Assembly (NCBI GenBank): GCA_003229755.1
Contig: QIFJ01000159.1
Span: 1-6,934 of the forward strand
DNA length: 6,934 nt
Direction: 5' to 3'
Source of the DNA: Pseudomonadota bacterium
Lineage (GTDB): Bacteria > BMS3Abin14
In this document: positions 6,482-6,934 of the stretch, piece by piece
How the letters are laid out: every line of letters begins with the position of its first letter
How positions within the stretch are numbered: position 1 is the first letter of the stretch
Position numbers and translations under genes: made by a program
The notes under the pieces: model-generated
The model's input: the letters and a program-made list of their open reading frames with translations, nothing else
Told to the model about the DNA's origin: nothing
The model's database searches: none

Positions 6482-6571
6482 GACAATGTTCAACGTTCCA
6501 GGTTCCAGGTTCCAAGTAGATTATAATTTCGATAACGGCTTGGAACTTGGAACATGGAGCTTGGAACTGTC
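6482..6571 (+). repeat. Heptamer-repeat hairpin, copy 2 (ribBA-ribH gap)
   Basis: Inverted repeat with tandem 7-base arms. The left arm has GTTCAAC at 6488-6494, GTTCCAG at 6495-6501 and 6502-6508, and GTTCCAA at 6509-6515, then G. The right arm has CTTGGAA at 6539-6545 and 6546-6552, CATGGAG at 6553-6559 and CTTGGAA at 6560-6566, then C. The 29-base arms (6488-6516 and 6539-6567) match at 24 positions and two more are G-U compatible in RNA. GACA (6482-6485) and TGTC (6568-6571) can lengthen the stem past a two-base bulge. The 22-base loop (6517-6538) is AT-rich and contains TATAAT at 6522-6527. The stem ends just before the ribH ribosome binding site, and no T-run follows. Its plan matches copy 1 upstream of ribE. 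Confidence 0.85.
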
Positions 6572-6577
6572 ATGACA

Positions 6578-6583
6578 AAGGAG
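6578..6583 (+). promoter_or_regulatory. Ribosome binding site of ribH
   Basis: AAGGAG at 6578-6583 is five bases before the ATG at 6589. It is a strong, well-placed site lying immediately outside the upstream hairpin, which leaves it unpaired if the hairpin forms in the mRNA. Confidence 0.8.
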
Positions 6584-6588
6584 AGAAA

Positions 6589-6934
6589 ATGACGGGATAC
6601 AAAACAGTAGATGGCAAACTGGACGCGACCGGTCTGAAGGTTGCTGTTGTCGCTTCCCGGTTCAACGATTTTATTACGGGAAAGCTCATTGAGGGCGCTC
6701 TTGACTGCCTGGTGAGGCATGGTGCCGAGGAGACAGGTATCTCGGTCTATCGTGTTCCCGGATCCTTCGAGCTTCCTCTGGCAGCCCAGAAAATAGCGAG
6801 ATCTGGAGAAGTTGACGCCATAGTCTGTCTTGGAGCCCTGATCAGGGGGCAGACTCCTCATTTCGACTACATTGCTTCCGAGGTTACCAAAGGGATCGCC
6901 CAGATCTCCCTGGAGAGCGGGCTGCCGGTGACCT
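6589..6934 (+). CDS. ribH: 6,7-dimethyl-8-ribityllumazine synthase, 3'-truncated by window edge
   Basis: Condenses the ribityl diaminouracil with DHBP to give the lumazine substrate of riboflavin synthase. Subunits usually form pentamers or 60-subunit shells. The first 115 codons of about 155 are in the window and the frame is open to the right edge. Visible motifs are KVAVVASRFNDFI at 17-29 (with the substrate-stacking F25), VPGSFELPLAA at 56-66, and GALIRGQTPHFDYIASE at 82-98 with the catalytic histidine H91. KGIAQISLESGLPV follows. The phosphate-binding C-terminal segment lies beyond the window. The start ATG has a strong ribosome binding site, and MTGYKTVDGKLDATGLKVAVV fits the family's short N-terminal extension. 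It completes the rib set ribD-ribE-ribBA-ribH. nusB often follows in such operons but cannot be seen here. Confidence 0.96.
   Translation, partial: MTGYKTVDGKLDATGLKVAVVASRFNDFITGKLIEGALDCLVRHGAEETGISVYRVPGSFELPLAAQKIARSGEVDAIVCLGALIRGQTPHFDYIASEVTKGIAQISLESGLPVT

Noticed and set aside
5717..6493. 258-codon open frame on the minus strand
   Set aside because: It lies opposite ribBA, whose catalytic motifs are intact in the plus frame. Its translation shows no recognisable family and it starts in the hairpin gap. It is a shadow frame.
6490..6861. 123-codon minus-strand frame over the ribH start
   Set aside because: It is antisense to the clear RibH coding sequence and extends into the hairpin repeat; no recognisable protein features.

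Overview
The window is one densely packed plus-strand gene cluster. It runs 3'-part of corC/ybeX, lnt, prfB, ribD, ribE, ribBA and the 5'-part of ribH. No convincing gene lies on the minus strand, and no stretch over 300 bases lacks a gene. Apolipoprotein N-acyltransferase points to a diderm (Gram-negative-type) bacterium. The corC-lnt-prfB order followed by a riboflavin operon, together with the look of the RibH and RF2 proteins, suggests a deltaproteobacterium-like lineage (Desulfobacterota/Geobacter-like). This placement is inference from remembered gene orders, not a computed phylogeny.

Layout. Bases 3-695 hold the C-terminal CBS pair and transporter-associated domain of a CorC-type protein, cut by the window start. 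Bases 700-2211 are lnt. Bases 2234-3359 are prfB (release factor 2), split by the classical +1 programmed frameshift: 25 codons, then an in-frame TGA at 2309-2311, then the rest of the protein in the +1 frame. ribD starts inside the end of prfB (GTG at 3349, 11-base overlap). ribE (4612-5277) and ribBA (5279-6481) are one base apart. ribH starts at 6589 and runs off the right edge.

The four rib genes encode the whole branch from GTP and ribulose 5-phosphate to riboflavin, except the ArfP-type phosphatase step. RibBA makes both precursors (GTP cyclohydrolase II and DHBP synthase). RibD deaminates and reduces the pyrimidine, RibH condenses it with DHBP to lumazine, and RibE dismutates lumazine to riboflavin. 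All visible catalytic and metal-binding residues are present.

The most unusual structure is not coding. The only two wide gaps in this compact cluster, 4444-4611 and 6482-6588, each hold an imperfect long hairpin. Each left arm is four tandem 7-base units (GACCCAG-type in the first, GTTCCAG-type in the second), and each right arm is four 7-base units of roughly the complementary sequence. The two copies differ in sequence but share the unit length, unit number, arm length and AT-richer loop. They look like two members of a heptamer-repeat palindrome family placed between rib genes. Neither is followed by a T-run, so they do not look like intrinsic terminators. No FMN riboswitch is visible.
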